Source of the DNA: Mariniblastus sp.
Lineage (GTDB): Bacteria > Planctomycetota > Planctomycetia > Pirellulales > Pirellulaceae
Length of the DNA: 37,227 nucleotides
Assembly: GCA_014237975.1 (NCBI GenBank)
Contig: JABACA010000034.1
Location: forward strand, 1-37,227
Direction: 5' to 3'
Part shown: piece by piece, positions 17,880 through 26,080 of the stretch
Numbering within the stretch: position 1 is the stretch's first letter
Layout of the letters: every line of letters begins with the position of its first letter
Notes under the pieces: generated by a model
Database searches by the model: none
The model's input: the letters and a program-made list of their open reading frames with translations, nothing else
What the model was told of the DNA's origin: nothing
Made by a program: the position numbers and the translations under genes

Positions 17880-18329
17880 TTACCCGCCACAACCGGATTC
17901 CTGCCAGGCAATAATCGCCTCGGTGGCAGCTTTAAAGGCTGCCTCCCATTTTTTTAAAGCCCGCTTTACGTCCTCCTTGGAACTGTCTTTATCGTTGATT
18001 ACTTTTTTCACATTTTCCCAGGCTCTTTGCTCCTCTTCTATTGCCATTTCCATTTCTATTTCCTTAATCAAACAACACCATGCTCTCCGGTCTCTTTTCC
18101 TTTGGTTGTCTGGACCCGCGCTAGATGCATACGTCTCAACATCCGAATCCTCGACAAGAGTTAACAGCATCGATCCAATGCCCGGATCCGAATCGACGTC
18201 GTTCAGGCCGTTGTCATCCCTCTCAAGTACCGAGAATGTTGGTGGTCCACTCTCTTGCGCGAAGCAACAGAGGCTGAACATGAAGATGCCGAGGGTGGCA
18301 AGCAGAGCGGTGGAAAATGTCGTGTTCAT
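17880..18329 (-). CDS. Small secreted protein, charged helical C-terminus, unknown function
   Basis: This is a 149-aa protein. The ATG at 18329 with AGGA about seven bases upstream starts a signal peptide (MNTTFSTALLATLGIFMFSLCCFAQ); the open frame extends 145 codons further but that part runs through palindromes and has no coding character. Next is ERDDNGLNDVDSDPGIG, an acidic Asp/Asn stretch, then a CC pair and a highly charged amphipathic helix with EMEMAIEEEQRAWENVKK and ALKKWEAAFKAATEAI. It ends ESGCGG just before the TAA that separates it from an in-frame EF-hand-like segment. Family not recognised. Confidence 0.65.
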   Translation of the reverse strand: MNTTFSTALLATLGIFMFSLCCFAQESGPPTFSVLERDDNGLNDVDSDPGIGSMLLTLVEDSDVETYASSAGPDNQRKRDRRAWCCLIKEIEMEMAIEEEQRAWENVKKVINDKDSSKEDVKRALKKWEAAFKAATEAIIAWQESGCGG

Positions 18330-18406
18330 AAGAAGTTCCTTTGTCAAAGAGGTTGGCAGGACCGACAGACGGATGCCACCTGCCCGGTTGGAAAAGAGAA
18401 ATCGAA

Positions 18407-18426
18407 ATCGAAACGATCGTTTCGAT
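18407..18426. promoter_or_regulatory. Perfect 20-bp palindrome upstream of the small secreted gene
   Basis: ATCGAAACGA/TCGTTTCGAT is a perfect palindrome with no spacer. It lies 78 bases upstream of the start at 18329, a position that fits an operator or promoter-proximal binding site for a dimeric regulator. It could also form a cruciform. No T-run follows on either strand. Confidence 0.5.
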
Positions 18427-18701
18427 CCCGTTTCATCGGGTACTACAAAAAATCCAGTCGAGCGCAACACGAATTCCCAGTTTTTTTGAGAGCTGGCTGG
18501 GGAGCTACCAGGAGCGGGGAAATCAACCCTTTTCGATGAAGAACAGGCCGATTCAGCGCGGCATCGCGGAAGTCGTTTCCATTTTCTCTGTTCACCAGGG
18601 ACGGGTTCCATCGAGAGGACCTGGCGAGCCAAACGGGAACCGGAGACGATCGCCCCCTGCCCCGCACAAAGAGGCAGCAAATGGCGCGATTGGAATATCG
18701 C

Positions 18702-18733
18702 CCCGGCCAGGTCAACCGGTTGACCTGGCCGGG
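18702..18733. repeat. Perfect 32-bp palindrome
   Basis: CCCGGCCAGGTCAACC/GGTTGACCTGGCCGGG is a perfect inverted repeat with no spacer, about 50 bases past the stop of the 112-aa gene. No T-run follows, so it is not a normal intrinsic terminator. It could act as an RNA 3' structure, a protein-binding site or a replication/recombination-prone cruciform. Confidence 0.8.
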
Positions 18734-18754
18734 CGTGGGGTTTACGTCCCCACG
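18734..18754. repeat. Second hairpin adjoining the 32-bp palindrome
   Basis: CGTGGGG (18734-18740) pairs with CCCCACG (18748-18754) across a 7-base loop. It abuts the large palindrome, making a tandem stem-loop pair. Confidence 0.65.
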
Positions 18755-18785
18755 GTCCTACCAATATTCGGTAGCAATAAGAGCG

Positions 18786-19124
18786 TTACCTCTGCCGGTA
18801 CCACGGCCTGGTCAAACGGGGAAACTCCTGTTTCTTGCGAACCCGCACATCGACCACGATCCAATCCACGCTGCACGGGAGTATCTCACAGATGACCCCC
18901 GATTCGATTGCCAGCTGATAGAGGGCCGCCAACTGCTCCGCCTGGTCGGCACTGGACGTTTCAACCTCGGTATGCCAGTACGACAGGCCAGTCCGCCACA
19001 TTTCGTATTTGACCTGGACCTGGTAAGTCGTTTTCAAGAACTGGTCGGACGATTGAGCATGGGAAGTACTCGACCAGAGGGCTAACAACGCAAACAGGGC
19101 GATTCCAGCTTTGACGGGTGACAT
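18786..19124 (-). CDS. Small secreted protein of unknown function
   Basis: This is a 112-aa protein. A clean signal peptide (GIALFALLALWSS then SHAQ) ends near residue 24. The mature part of about 88 residues is predicted from its pattern to be beta/alpha: TTYQVQVKYEMWRTGLSYW, a helix DQAEQLAALYQLAIESG, then two Cys in ICEILPCSVDW and a strand WIVVDVRV. The paired Cys may form a disulfide. GAGAG lies about eight bases before the ATG. No family recognised. It shares strand and style with the next secreted gene, but a 456-base palindromic gap separates them. Confidence 0.65.
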   Translation of the reverse strand: MSPVKAGIALFALLALWSSTSHAQSSDQFLKTTYQVQVKYEMWRTGLSYWHTEVETSSADQAEQLAALYQLAIESGVICEILPCSVDWIVVDVRVRKKQEFPRLTRPWYRQR

Positions 19125-19345
19125 GGTAAAACTCTCTCTTGAGGTGAAGGAAAAAGGTAACGGGTTAGTTACTTCAGCGGCAAACTGGCGAGCGTGTTAC
19201 ATCGACATCCGGGATTTTCTGCCGGCCAACCGCAACCGGTTACGTAAAAACGGGGGTTCTCCCGAAAAATTGGGAACCCGACCGGGCGATTCGCTATCAT
19301 ATGAATCGGGGCCCAGGCAACCGTAATGGATGGAGACTCTTTTCA

Positions 19346-20104
19346 ATGAGACGTTCACCTCTCACGTATATACCGATGGCAAACCAACTCAAGTCCGTCC
19401 TGCCATGGACCTTGCTACTGATCACGTTGTTCTGCCTGGAAACGAGCACGTACGGACAAGCGAACAAGCGAAAAACAGACTCGAAAACGCCTCCCACCTA
19501 TTCGATTGAGCAATTCAAACAGAAGGTGAGCGGGCAATTCGGAACGCTTTTCAACCAGCCGTTGACCCACTACCTGGTCCACTATGCCGGTTCGACCAAA
19601 GATTTTCACTACTTCGAGACGTTTGGAGAGAAGCAGCCGTACTACCGCGTTGCCCGCCAACAATTGCCAAAACTCACCCTGGCCGATGGCACTGTGATCG
19701 ATTGCCCCAAGGACCAGGTAGAGAGTGAATATCGAGTTGGCAAGGACTTGCACCTGATCCTCGGCCCTCCCGGCGTCAGTTTCAGGCAGATCGAGTTGGA
19801 CGAAGCGGGCCAGCACTCGATCGAGCTCAAAATTTCCAAGGGCAAGCGGGTAACCACGATTGAGGTCGGAGCGCCGGCCGTGCATCCCCAGCAGACGGGT
19901 CTGCAACTTTCGAGAATCTCGATCCTGCACACCGAATTCGCGCCGAGGCCAGCTCCCTGGAAGAATCCACAGGCCAACATCAAACGGGCGACTTTCGAGG
20001 TGGCCACCGCAGAGTTGAAGAACTGTCGTCTGCGAATCGTATTCACCACCCTTCCCGGCGGCATCGCCTACGACATCCCGCTGGACAAGGCGGAGCGCCC
20101 TTGA
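19346..20104 (+). CDS. Secreted protein of unknown function
   Basis: This is a 252-aa protein from the ATG at 19346. The frame is open from 19301, and a third ATG at 19376 starts right before the signal sequence MANQLKSVLPWTLLLITLFCLE; a GGAG about 10 bases before 19346 makes that start slightly better. The mature part begins YGQANKRKTDSK and is mostly beta-strand in character, with FHYFETFGEKQPYYRVARQQL, KDLHLILGPPGVSFRQI and a C-terminal RIVFTTLPGGIAYDIPL. No catalytic motif stands out. It converges with the zinc-ribbon gene across a 64-base gap. Confidence 0.7.
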   Translation: MRRSPLTYIPMANQLKSVLPWTLLLITLFCLETSTYGQANKRKTDSKTPPTYSIEQFKQKVSGQFGTLFNQPLTHYLVHYAGSTKDFHYFETFGEKQPYYRVARQQLPKLTLADGTVIDCPKDQVESEYRVGKDLHLILGPPGVSFRQIELDEAGQHSIELKISKGKRVTTIEVGAPAVHPQQTGLQLSRISILHTEFAPRPAPWKNPQANIKRATFEVATAELKNCRLRIVFTTLPGGIAYDIPLDKAERP

Positions 20105-20160
20105 ATCAACGGTCGATCGATCGCCCGGGGAGGGACGGCCACCCTCCAGCCGTTTTGATT
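20104..20160. terminator. Possible bidirectional terminator between convergent genes
   Basis: GGAGGG (20129-20134) pairs with CCCTCC (20142-20147). Outer arms AATCAACGG (20104-20112) and CCGTTTTGATT (20150-20160) can pair with a two-base bulge. The T-run is only four bases, so termination efficiency is uncertain. Confidence 0.3.
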
Positions 20161-20168
20161 ACCTGTCG

Positions 20169-20570
20169 CTACGTCTGGCGGAATTCCTCGAAAGCGGACC
20201 AGAGTGACTCGGCCTGGGCCTGGCCAACGGAAAGCTCAACGTGGCCGCAAGCACCACATACCGCGGCTTGAATGGCCGCCCCTCCCGACAGGTTGACACC
20301 ACCGGTCGGTTTATGGAAATACAGCGTTAGCGGCCCTTGACTGGTTTCCACATAATTGCGGTCAACCACTTTTAGACCGGGCAGGACTTTGGAGGCACCA
20401 CATTTACAACAGGGCGGCTGATTGGCTTGCTCTTGCACGAGTGCCTCTTCGCCCGGGGGCCCGCTCCTTCGGAACGACGGGTCTTCTACGCCCTCCATTG
20501 TCGTTCCACAGCTCCAACATGCCGTGAGAGCATCTTCCATTTCCTCGCAGCATTTTTTGCATTTCCACAT
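20169..20570 (-). CDS. Small zinc-ribbon protein
   Basis: This is a 133-aa cytoplasmic protein. The second ATG (20570) is chosen because GAGG lies seven bases upstream of it, while it is too close to the first ATG at 20576. The N-terminus has two Cys pairs (CKKC and CWSC, about 10 residues apart) that can hold one zinc. A second ribbon is formed by CCKCGASKVLPGLKVVDR and, about 45 residues on, CGACGHVEL. The layout is like the DUF2007/zinc-ribbon proteins often encoded in environmental bacteria, but I cannot name the family. The helix ESLWSAFEEFRQT closes the protein. Confidence 0.65.
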   Translation of the reverse strand: MWKCKKCCEEMEDALTACWSCGTTMEGVEDPSFRRSGPPGEEALVQEQANQPPCCKCGASKVLPGLKVVDRNYVETSQGPLTLYFHKPTGGVNLSGGAAIQAAVCGACGHVELSVGQAQAESLWSAFEEFRQT

Positions 20571-20870
20571 AGCCATACCTCAAGAGCAAGAGTCCGTTTA
20601 AATCGGTGTTCGCTGCCTCGTTAACCGTCTTGGCGTCATTCGTGCCGGGCCAACGATCTTTTTATCAAAAAGCCGGAGTTGATGCGGCTGCCCGCCGAAT
20701 CCACGGTAGGCAGATTTAAATTCCAAAAATCTGGAAAAACTATCCAATTTCGGCATCTAAACCCGTTTCCTGTACGAACCCATTTACGGTTAACGTCAAC
20801 TTTGCTCGATTCCACTCCCCCTGCGACCCCTTTGAACCTGGAACTTCGGTCGTAATACAAGGATGCCCTT
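20571..20870. other. Divergent intergenic region
   Basis: This 300-base gap lies between the zinc-ribbon gene and the first PQQ-like gene. It holds the SD site of the downstream gene (AAGGA, seven bases before its ATG). No gene is supported. Confidence 0.4.
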
Positions 20871-22154
20871 ATGAAATCCAATTTATTAGCCCATGGATTC
20901 CTGTTGATCTGCATAGCCACCTGTTCCCTTGGGAATCCGGTTGGCGCCCATGATGACGATCCGGTGGATGCAACCAAGGATGTCCAGGAATGGAACCAGT
21001 GGCGCGGTCCCAACCGGGATGGGAAGATCGAGGCCGTCTGGCCAAACCGCCTGGACGAAACAGTACTCAAGAAAATCTGGTCGGTGAAAATGGGACCCAG
21101 CTATTCCGGCCCGATCGTTGTGGGTGACCAGGTTTTTGTGACCGAGACCAAGGACAAAAAATATGAAGTAGTGACGTCGCTTGATCGCAAAACAGGAAAA
21201 ATCCTCTGGCAGCAGGAATGGGAAGGGGCCATGTCCGTTCCTTTTTTTGCCGCTTCCAACGGGAGCTGGATTCGGGCCACACCGGCCTATGACGATGGGC
21301 GCCTGTACGTGGCCGGCATGAGAGACGTGCTGGTTTGTCTGAACGCAAAAAATGGTGACGTGATATGGAAAATTGATTTCCCAAAAGAGACCGGGTCCAC
21401 GGTTCCGACGTTCGGGTTTGTCTGTTCTCCGTTGATTGATGGTAACAACCTGTACGTGCAAGCCGGTGGTGCGCTCTGCAAGATTGACAAGAAAACGGGC
21501 AAGCTGATTTGGCGATCGCTGGACGACGGGGGCGGCATGAACGGCAGCGCTTTCTCTTCTCCCTTCATGGCGACCATCGGTGGTAAACGCCAACTGTTGG
21601 TCCAAACCCGGACCAACCTGGCAGGCGTAGATCCGGAAACCGGCGGGGAACTATGGGTTCAACCGGTCAAGTCATTCCGTGGCATGAACATCCTGACACC
21701 AACGGTCTACGATGACGGGGTATTCGTCAGTACCTACGGTGGGACCACCCAAATGCTGGGCGTCAGCGGGACAAGCAATTCTTTCAACGTGACACCTCGC
21801 TGGAATCTCCCGGCCCAAGGTTACATGACCTCACCCGTGATGGTTGACGGTCACGCCTATATCCATCTTCGCAATCAACGGTTTGCCTGCTTCGACCTGA
21901 AGAATGGCAAGGAGACCTGGAGATCCAAACCGTTTGGCAAGTACTCCAGCCTGGTTTCCAATGGAAAACAGATCCTCGTCCTGGATCAACGGGGAGACTT
22001 GATGCTACTCAATGCCAATCCGGGCAAGTTTGAAGTTGTGGATACACGCAAAGTGGCTGAGGACGCCTGGGCCCACCTGGCCGTTCGCGGCGACGAGGTT
22101 TTCGTCCGAGATCTGAATGGCATCACCGCCTACAAGTGGGCCGAAGCAAAATAG
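20871..22154 (+). CDS. Secreted PQQ-like beta-propeller protein (first copy)
   Basis: This 427-aa exported protein has a signal peptide (about 1-26, GFLLICIATCSLGNPVGA). The mature protein opens with EWNQWRGPNRDGK, the usual start of planctomycete PQQ-like propellers. Repeated blades carry the sequence pattern in which a Gly-Lys/Asp turn precedes a Trp: SLDRKTGKILWQ, CLNAKNGDVIWK, KIDKKTGKLIWR, GVDPETGGELWV, FDLKNGKETWR. Such propellers resemble quinoprotein dehydrogenases and BamB, but no catalytic Asp-Glu or Cys-Cys pair is seen, so a binding or scaffold role is as likely as an enzyme. The ATG start has AAGGA seven bases upstream. Confidence 0.88.
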   Translation: MKSNLLAHGFLLICIATCSLGNPVGAHDDDPVDATKDVQEWNQWRGPNRDGKIEAVWPNRLDETVLKKIWSVKMGPSYSGPIVVGDQVFVTETKDKKYEVVTSLDRKTGKILWQQEWEGAMSVPFFAASNGSWIRATPAYDDGRLYVAGMRDVLVCLNAKNGDVIWKIDFPKETGSTVPTFGFVCSPLIDGNNLYVQAGGALCKIDKKTGKLIWRSLDDGGGMNGSAFSSPFMATIGGKRQLLVQTRTNLAGVDPETGGELWVQPVKSFRGMNILTPTVYDDGVFVSTYGGTTQMLGVSGTSNSFNVTPRWNLPAQGYMTSPVMVDGHAYIHLRNQRFACFDLKNGKETWRSKPFGKYSSLVSNGKQILVLDQRGDLMLLNANPGKFEVVDTRKVAEDAWAHLAVRGDEVFVRDLNGITAYKWAEAK

Positions 22155-22621
22155 TCGGCCTGCCTATTTCCAGGTAACCGATCGCGGCGGTTGGCAGGTT
22201 GCCAACCAGCCGGTCTTCAAATATCACATCCCTCCTGATCGAAGTGAGCATCTGCGGTTCTGTTTCATGCGCTGCAACCGCACAACACCGCGACGGTTCA
22301 GCCATTTGCCGTACGAAGACTAAAGGATGGCACCCCGGCACTGCAGTTCCCTGAATAATCACTTTTCTGTCCCGAGCTGGCATCAACATCATTCCCATTG
22401 AACTCTTGCTCAAATGGCCCGCCGCTGCGAGCGTGAAAACTGAGCTTTGCCCGACCTTGATTTGCAACAATTAGCTTGTTACCTCGCTATGGGACAGTAG
22501 AATCGTCTCCGTAGTGAATCTTGCATTCAGGGCAGGTAACCAAACCGTTTGCACAATGGGATGCACATCTCATAGGTCGCCATGACGAGTACGGTTAACC
22601 AAAATGACAAGGATCGATGAA
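22155..22621. other. Intergenic gap with a strong hairpin but no gene
   Basis: This 467-base gap follows the first PQQ-like gene. Apart from the hairpin at 22185-22212 I see nothing. A minus-strand open frame of 115 codons covers much of it but has no start signal, motif or consistent codon pattern. Confidence 0.4.
22185..22212. repeat. Hairpin downstream of the first PQQ-like gene
   Basis: GGTTGGCA/TGCCAACC is a perfect 8-bp stem with a 3-base loop, extended by CGGC/GCCG beyond one bulged A. It lies 30 bases after the stop. With no T-run it may be a 3'-end stabiliser or a Rho-linked structure. Confidence 0.5.
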
Positions 22622-23119
22622 ATGGTATTTGAATCTCTCTTTGGCAAATCAAGCAAATCAAAAAAACTGTCAACCGGCGAAGAACGAGCCAAACAATTCA
22701 AGGATGCGTGGCTATTGGCAAACCGCAGCTTGCTGGCTGCCAAACAACAAAACGAAAAAGCTGACACTGCCGTGGAGGAAAACTCACTTGAGAGCAAGGC
22801 CAAGCAGTTCGTGAAGGACCAAAAGGAGACCTTCTCCTCTGACGCGCGGCTTACGGAACAATTGACGATCAAGCTGATGCCGATCGTTGACCAGATCTAT
22901 TCCCATGCCAATCGCTACGTCAATGATGCAGATGTTTCGTCTGCACATAACACAACCTACCAGCGAATTTTGGAATTGGTGATCTCCCAGGCGTCCCGTG
23001 GCGAGCCCCTCAACAAGATCCCCTGCCCTCCCGACTTCAGCGACGAAGAAAACAAAATGCTGACTCAAGTGACCCGCATCCTGAAGGATTTCTGGGCAAC
23101 CGATAAATCAAGCGACTGA
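22622..23119 (+). CDS. Soluble helical protein of unknown function
   Basis: This is a 165-aa protein from the ATG at 22622, which has AGGA eight bases upstream; an ATG six codons earlier is less well placed. It has no signal peptide or membrane helix. It is Lys/Glu/Gln-rich and looks mostly alpha-helical, with ERAKQFKDAWLLANRSLLAAKQ and a C-terminal EENKMLTQVTRILKDFW. I do not recognise a family. Confidence 0.6.
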   Translation: MVFESLFGKSSKSKKLSTGEERAKQFKDAWLLANRSLLAAKQQNEKADTAVEENSLESKAKQFVKDQKETFSSDARLTEQLTIKLMPIVDQIYSHANRYVNDADVSSAHNTTYQRILELVISQASRGEPLNKIPCPPDFSDEENKMLTQVTRILKDFWATDKSSD

Positions 23120-23311
23120 ATCTGTTTGGCTACTGCCCGTTTTCCACGCATTACCTGTTCCCGACATTGCAACCGATTATCGAGCCGATCGTTCCAGAAA
23201 AACGCACGCTGTTTTGGGGCCAGGCCCTGATGTTCAACCGGAATGAGCAGAATGGGAGCTGGGCGGGCAGGTCATCCCTTACAAATCTCTGTTTTTTTTA
23301 CAAGAATTTAG

Positions 23312-23324
23312 TTCGTTAAACGAA
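23312..23324. promoter_or_regulatory. Short inverted repeat in an AT-rich promoter region
   Basis: TTCGTT-A-AACGAA lies in a strongly AT-rich stretch (about 23285-23345) 64 bases before the ATG at 23388. Position and symmetry suit an operator. Confidence 0.35.
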
Positions 23325-23387
23325 TTACTTATTAGAAAATAAAGTGGTGAAGAAATATCATTCCAAGTTTAAAGTCACAGGCAAAAA

Positions 23388-24029
23388 ATGCGAACTTCAA
23401 TAACCCCGCCGATTTCCATTTTGACAATTGGCCTGCTGCTATTGTGTGCCGCCGGGTCCGCCGCGGCGCAAGACAGTGAGACCATTAGCGGCAAAACCAG
23501 CTCGGAACAGCCCCCAGCCAGCAAAACAAACAAGCCCGATGACGCCGACAAGCCAAGCGACGCCGAAACGGCCAAGAAAGTAAAAGACAAAGTAACTGAA
23601 ATTGGCAAAACACTGGGTGAGAATGACACCGCCAAGGAAGTCAGTGGCGGCATTCTCCAACCGATTTACGGTGCCGCAACCTACCTGAGCTTTCCCGCTT
23701 TCCATTGGTTCGCCTTCGCTCTGATGACGGCTGGAGTGGTCAGCTATTTGCTACAGCTGGTGTTGGCCAAGCTCTTCCTGCTTTTCAAAATGAGCCTGGA
23801 TATCAAGGAAGTTCTCGGTGATTTTCTTGGCTTACTTGTCAGTGCCGTTGGCTTGGTGCTAACCACGCAGGCATCGACCCAGAACTCGACATTCACACAT
23901 AGCCCAGTGGCTGTTATTTCAGCAACCATCGTCGGTGTGATTGTCGGTTTCGTGTTCTATACGTGGGGCCAGAAAAAAGAGTTTGACGCAGTTCGCGGGG
24001 CGCGAAAAACGGCTGCAAAAAAAGACTAA
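23388..24029 (+). CDS. Membrane protein of unknown function
   Basis: This is a 213-aa protein. A signal peptide (ISILTIGLLLLCAAGSAAAQ) ends near residue 28. A hydrophilic Lys/Asp-rich stretch of about 60 residues follows, then three membrane helices: WFAFALMTAGVVSYLLQLVLAKLFL, FLGLLVSAVGLVLTT and AVISATIVGVIVGFVFYTW. The C-terminal tail is basic (RGARKTAAKKD). The soluble segment would lie in the periplasm. No family recognised. It is preceded by an AT-rich region with an inverted repeat. Confidence 0.7.
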   Translation: MRTSITPPISILTIGLLLLCAAGSAAAQDSETISGKTSSEQPPASKTNKPDDADKPSDAETAKKVKDKVTEIGKTLGENDTAKEVSGGILQPIYGAATYLSFPAFHWFAFALMTAGVVSYLLQLVLAKLFLLFKMSLDIKEVLGDFLGLLVSAVGLVLTTQASTQNSTFTHSPVAVISATIVGVIVGFVFYTWGQKKEFDAVRGARKTAAKKD

Positions 24030-24161
24030 TGTTTATGGCAGGCTGGCGACCTGTCGGCGATTCTCAGACTGGTAACCATTTGAATTCAGGCATATCATGT
24101 TGAGCCAGAGGACGATTATCTTTCGGTAGGCGTCCTTTTTATCGTTGACCATGGGCTGAAT

Positions 24162-25709
24162 ATGAAACCTGAAGAAATATTAAAAGAGGCTTATGACCCG
24201 GAACGTTTCAGGCAGGCAGGTCATCGCCTGGTCGATGAATTAGCCGACCACCTGGCAACAACACTTAAGGGTGAAGGGCCGGCCGTCCTTCCCTGGCAAA
24301 CTCCCGAGCAAGCGTACGAACGGGTCCAGAAACTGGCTGATACGGATGCTGAAACTGTTTTTTCCGCGACACTCGCCCATTCGATTCGGCTGCATCACCC
24401 TCATTGTGCGGGTCATCAAATCACTCCGACCGCTCCCGTTGCTGCCTTGGCCGGCCTGTTATCGGACATGGTCAACAACGGAATGGGAGTTTACGAGGTA
24501 GGCCTGCTGGGAACCGCCTTTGAGCGGCATGTGGTCAAGACGGTTGCCCAGCAATTTGGGATGGATGACCAGGCTGACGGGATCCTGACGTCGGGGGGAA
24601 CCCTCGGGAACCTGACCGCCTTGCTGGCTGCCAGGCGGGCCAAATCGGACATGAAAAGCTTGGAGCAAAGCAGCTCCAACCCATTCTCCGTCATGGTTTC
24701 CGACCAGGCTCACTACTGTATCGATCGGGCTGCCCGTGTGATGGGCTGGGGAAACCAGGGAGTCATTCAAGTACCCACCAATCACCGTTTCCAATTGGAT
24801 ACAGAAGCGTTGGCTCGCAGCCTGGAGCTGGCTCGGCAAGCGGGTCGCAAGGTGATCGCAGTAGTGGGCAACGCTGGCTCGACTGCCACTGGATCGTTTG
24901 ACGATTTGAATGGGATTGCCGATTTCTGCGAACGGGAAAACCTCTGGTTTCATGTGGATGGGGCTCACGGTGCAGCGGTCGCTTTTTCCAACAAGCACCG
25001 ACACCTGGTGTCCGGCATTGAGCGGGCCGATAGTGCTGTGGTCGACTTTCACAAGCTTCTTTTGACCCCTGCCCTGGCTACGGCTCTCATCTTCCGCGAC
25101 GGCCGCGAGGCCTACCGTACCTTTGCCCAAAAAGCCGAGTACCTCTGGTCCGACCAGGAGTCACAAGCCTGGTATGAATTGGCAAGGCGAACCTTTGAGT
25201 GCACCAAAACGATGTACGGTCTCAAGATTTTTTCAATCCTGGCAGAACACGGAGTTGCGATTTTTGAAGCCAATATTGACTGCCTGCATGAACGCGCCGA
25301 TCAATTCGCAACATTGGTCTCGCAATCGTCAGATTTCCAGCTACTCCTACCACCACAAACCAACATCGTCTGTTTTCGCTTCATCGGCAGCCCGCAGGAT
25401 CGTGTCCCAGAGCACGCTCGAAATGAACTGAACCAGTCGATTCGGACAGAGTTGACCCAGCAAGGTTCTTTTTACATTGTCCAAACCAATCTACAACAAA
25501 CCACTTGGTTGCGGACAACGATTTCAAATTCGATGACAACGCCAGATGACTTGCAACAATTGCTCGAGAAAATCCGAAACTTGGCCAGCACTCAGATTCA
25601 GCAATCCAAGCTGAAAACAGAGGAGGCGGAAGTCCTCAGTGACAAAGACGAACGTCTGCTGGACCGGACTGGGGATGAACTTGCCGAAGAGGACCCAGCG
25701 GGTGGTTGA
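24162..25709 (+). CDS. Group II PLP-dependent amino acid decarboxylase
   Basis: This 515-aa protein belongs to the pyridoxal-dependent decarboxylase family that includes aromatic amino acid, glutamate and diaminobutyrate decarboxylases. Seen motifs: HPHCAGHQITPT (79-90), the phosphate-binding TSGGTLGNLTALLAAR (143-158), His184 in SDQAHYCIDRAA that should stack on the PLP ring, NAGSTATGSFDDL, Asp266 in VDGAHG that should bind the pyridine N, and His297-Lys298 in VVDFHKLLLTP for the Schiff base. Most relatives have Trp after that Lys; here it is Leu. The last 30 residues are an acidic tail. The substrate cannot be named. It is not close to any transporter or siderophore gene that would hint at one. 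Confidence 0.88.
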   Translation: MKPEEILKEAYDPERFRQAGHRLVDELADHLATTLKGEGPAVLPWQTPEQAYERVQKLADTDAETVFSATLAHSIRLHHPHCAGHQITPTAPVAALAGLLSDMVNNGMGVYEVGLLGTAFERHVVKTVAQQFGMDDQADGILTSGGTLGNLTALLAARRAKSDMKSLEQSSSNPFSVMVSDQAHYCIDRAARVMGWGNQGVIQVPTNHRFQLDTEALARSLELARQAGRKVIAVVGNAGSTATGSFDDLNGIADFCERENLWFHVDGAHGAAVAFSNKHRHLVSGIERADSAVVDFHKLLLTPALATALIFRDGREAYRTFAQKAEYLWSDQESQAWYELARRTFECTKTMYGLKIFSILAEHGVAIFEANIDCLHERADQFATLVSQSSDFQLLLPPQTNIVCFRFIGSPQDRVPEHARNELNQSIRTELTQQGSFYIVQTNLQQTTWLRTTISNSMTTPDDLQQLLEKIRNLASTQIQQSKLKTEEAEVLSDKDERLLDRTGDELAEEDPAGG

Positions 25710-26080
25710 GAATTCAACACAAGACACGCATACCCTTTTCGCCGTCCGATGATTATCACCTGGAACACCGTTTCAATCCTCCGCCTCTGTCGACAGCAGA
25801 AGCAGACCGCTGCCCGGGCCCCGACCACACCTTTCCGGTTGAACAGATCAACTTTGTTACACCCTGAATGGGTTAAAGATTTCTTGATCCATTCGACCAA
25901 CCTTTTGCCAGCGAACCGGTGTGATTGCAAATAAGATTGGTTCCGTTTGTTCCCAGATCGGTTTGTTTTGGGTAGATTATCAGCTTCTTGAAGTTGTTCT
26001 ATTTGATTGCCAGGGATACGGCAGGCTTTTGATTCGTTAAGTCAACCAATCGGCTTCATTCTTTGGTTTGATGGTGCATC
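25710..26080. other. Intergenic gap, nothing recognised
   Basis: This 371-base gap lies between the decarboxylase and the second PQQ-like gene. The short open frames have no support, and there is no clear terminator. The AT-rich part near 25930-26020 may hold the promoter of the next gene. Confidence 0.4.

Larger units (their letters stand above)
18330..18785. other. Intergenic region rich in palindromes
   Basis: This 456-base gap lies between two minus-strand small secreted genes. It carries a perfect 20-bp palindrome, a perfect 32-bp palindrome and a second hairpin, listed separately. Both strands have long open frames over it, which I treat as chance in GC-rich sequence. Confidence 0.55.

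Noticed and set aside
18330-18764. 145-codon N-terminal extension of the small secreted protein
   Set aside because: It runs through two perfect palindromes, and an internal ATG has an SD site and a signal peptide.
22123-22470. 115-codon minus-strand frame after the first PQQ-like gene
   Set aside because: No start signal, no motif and overlap with the end of the propeller gene.
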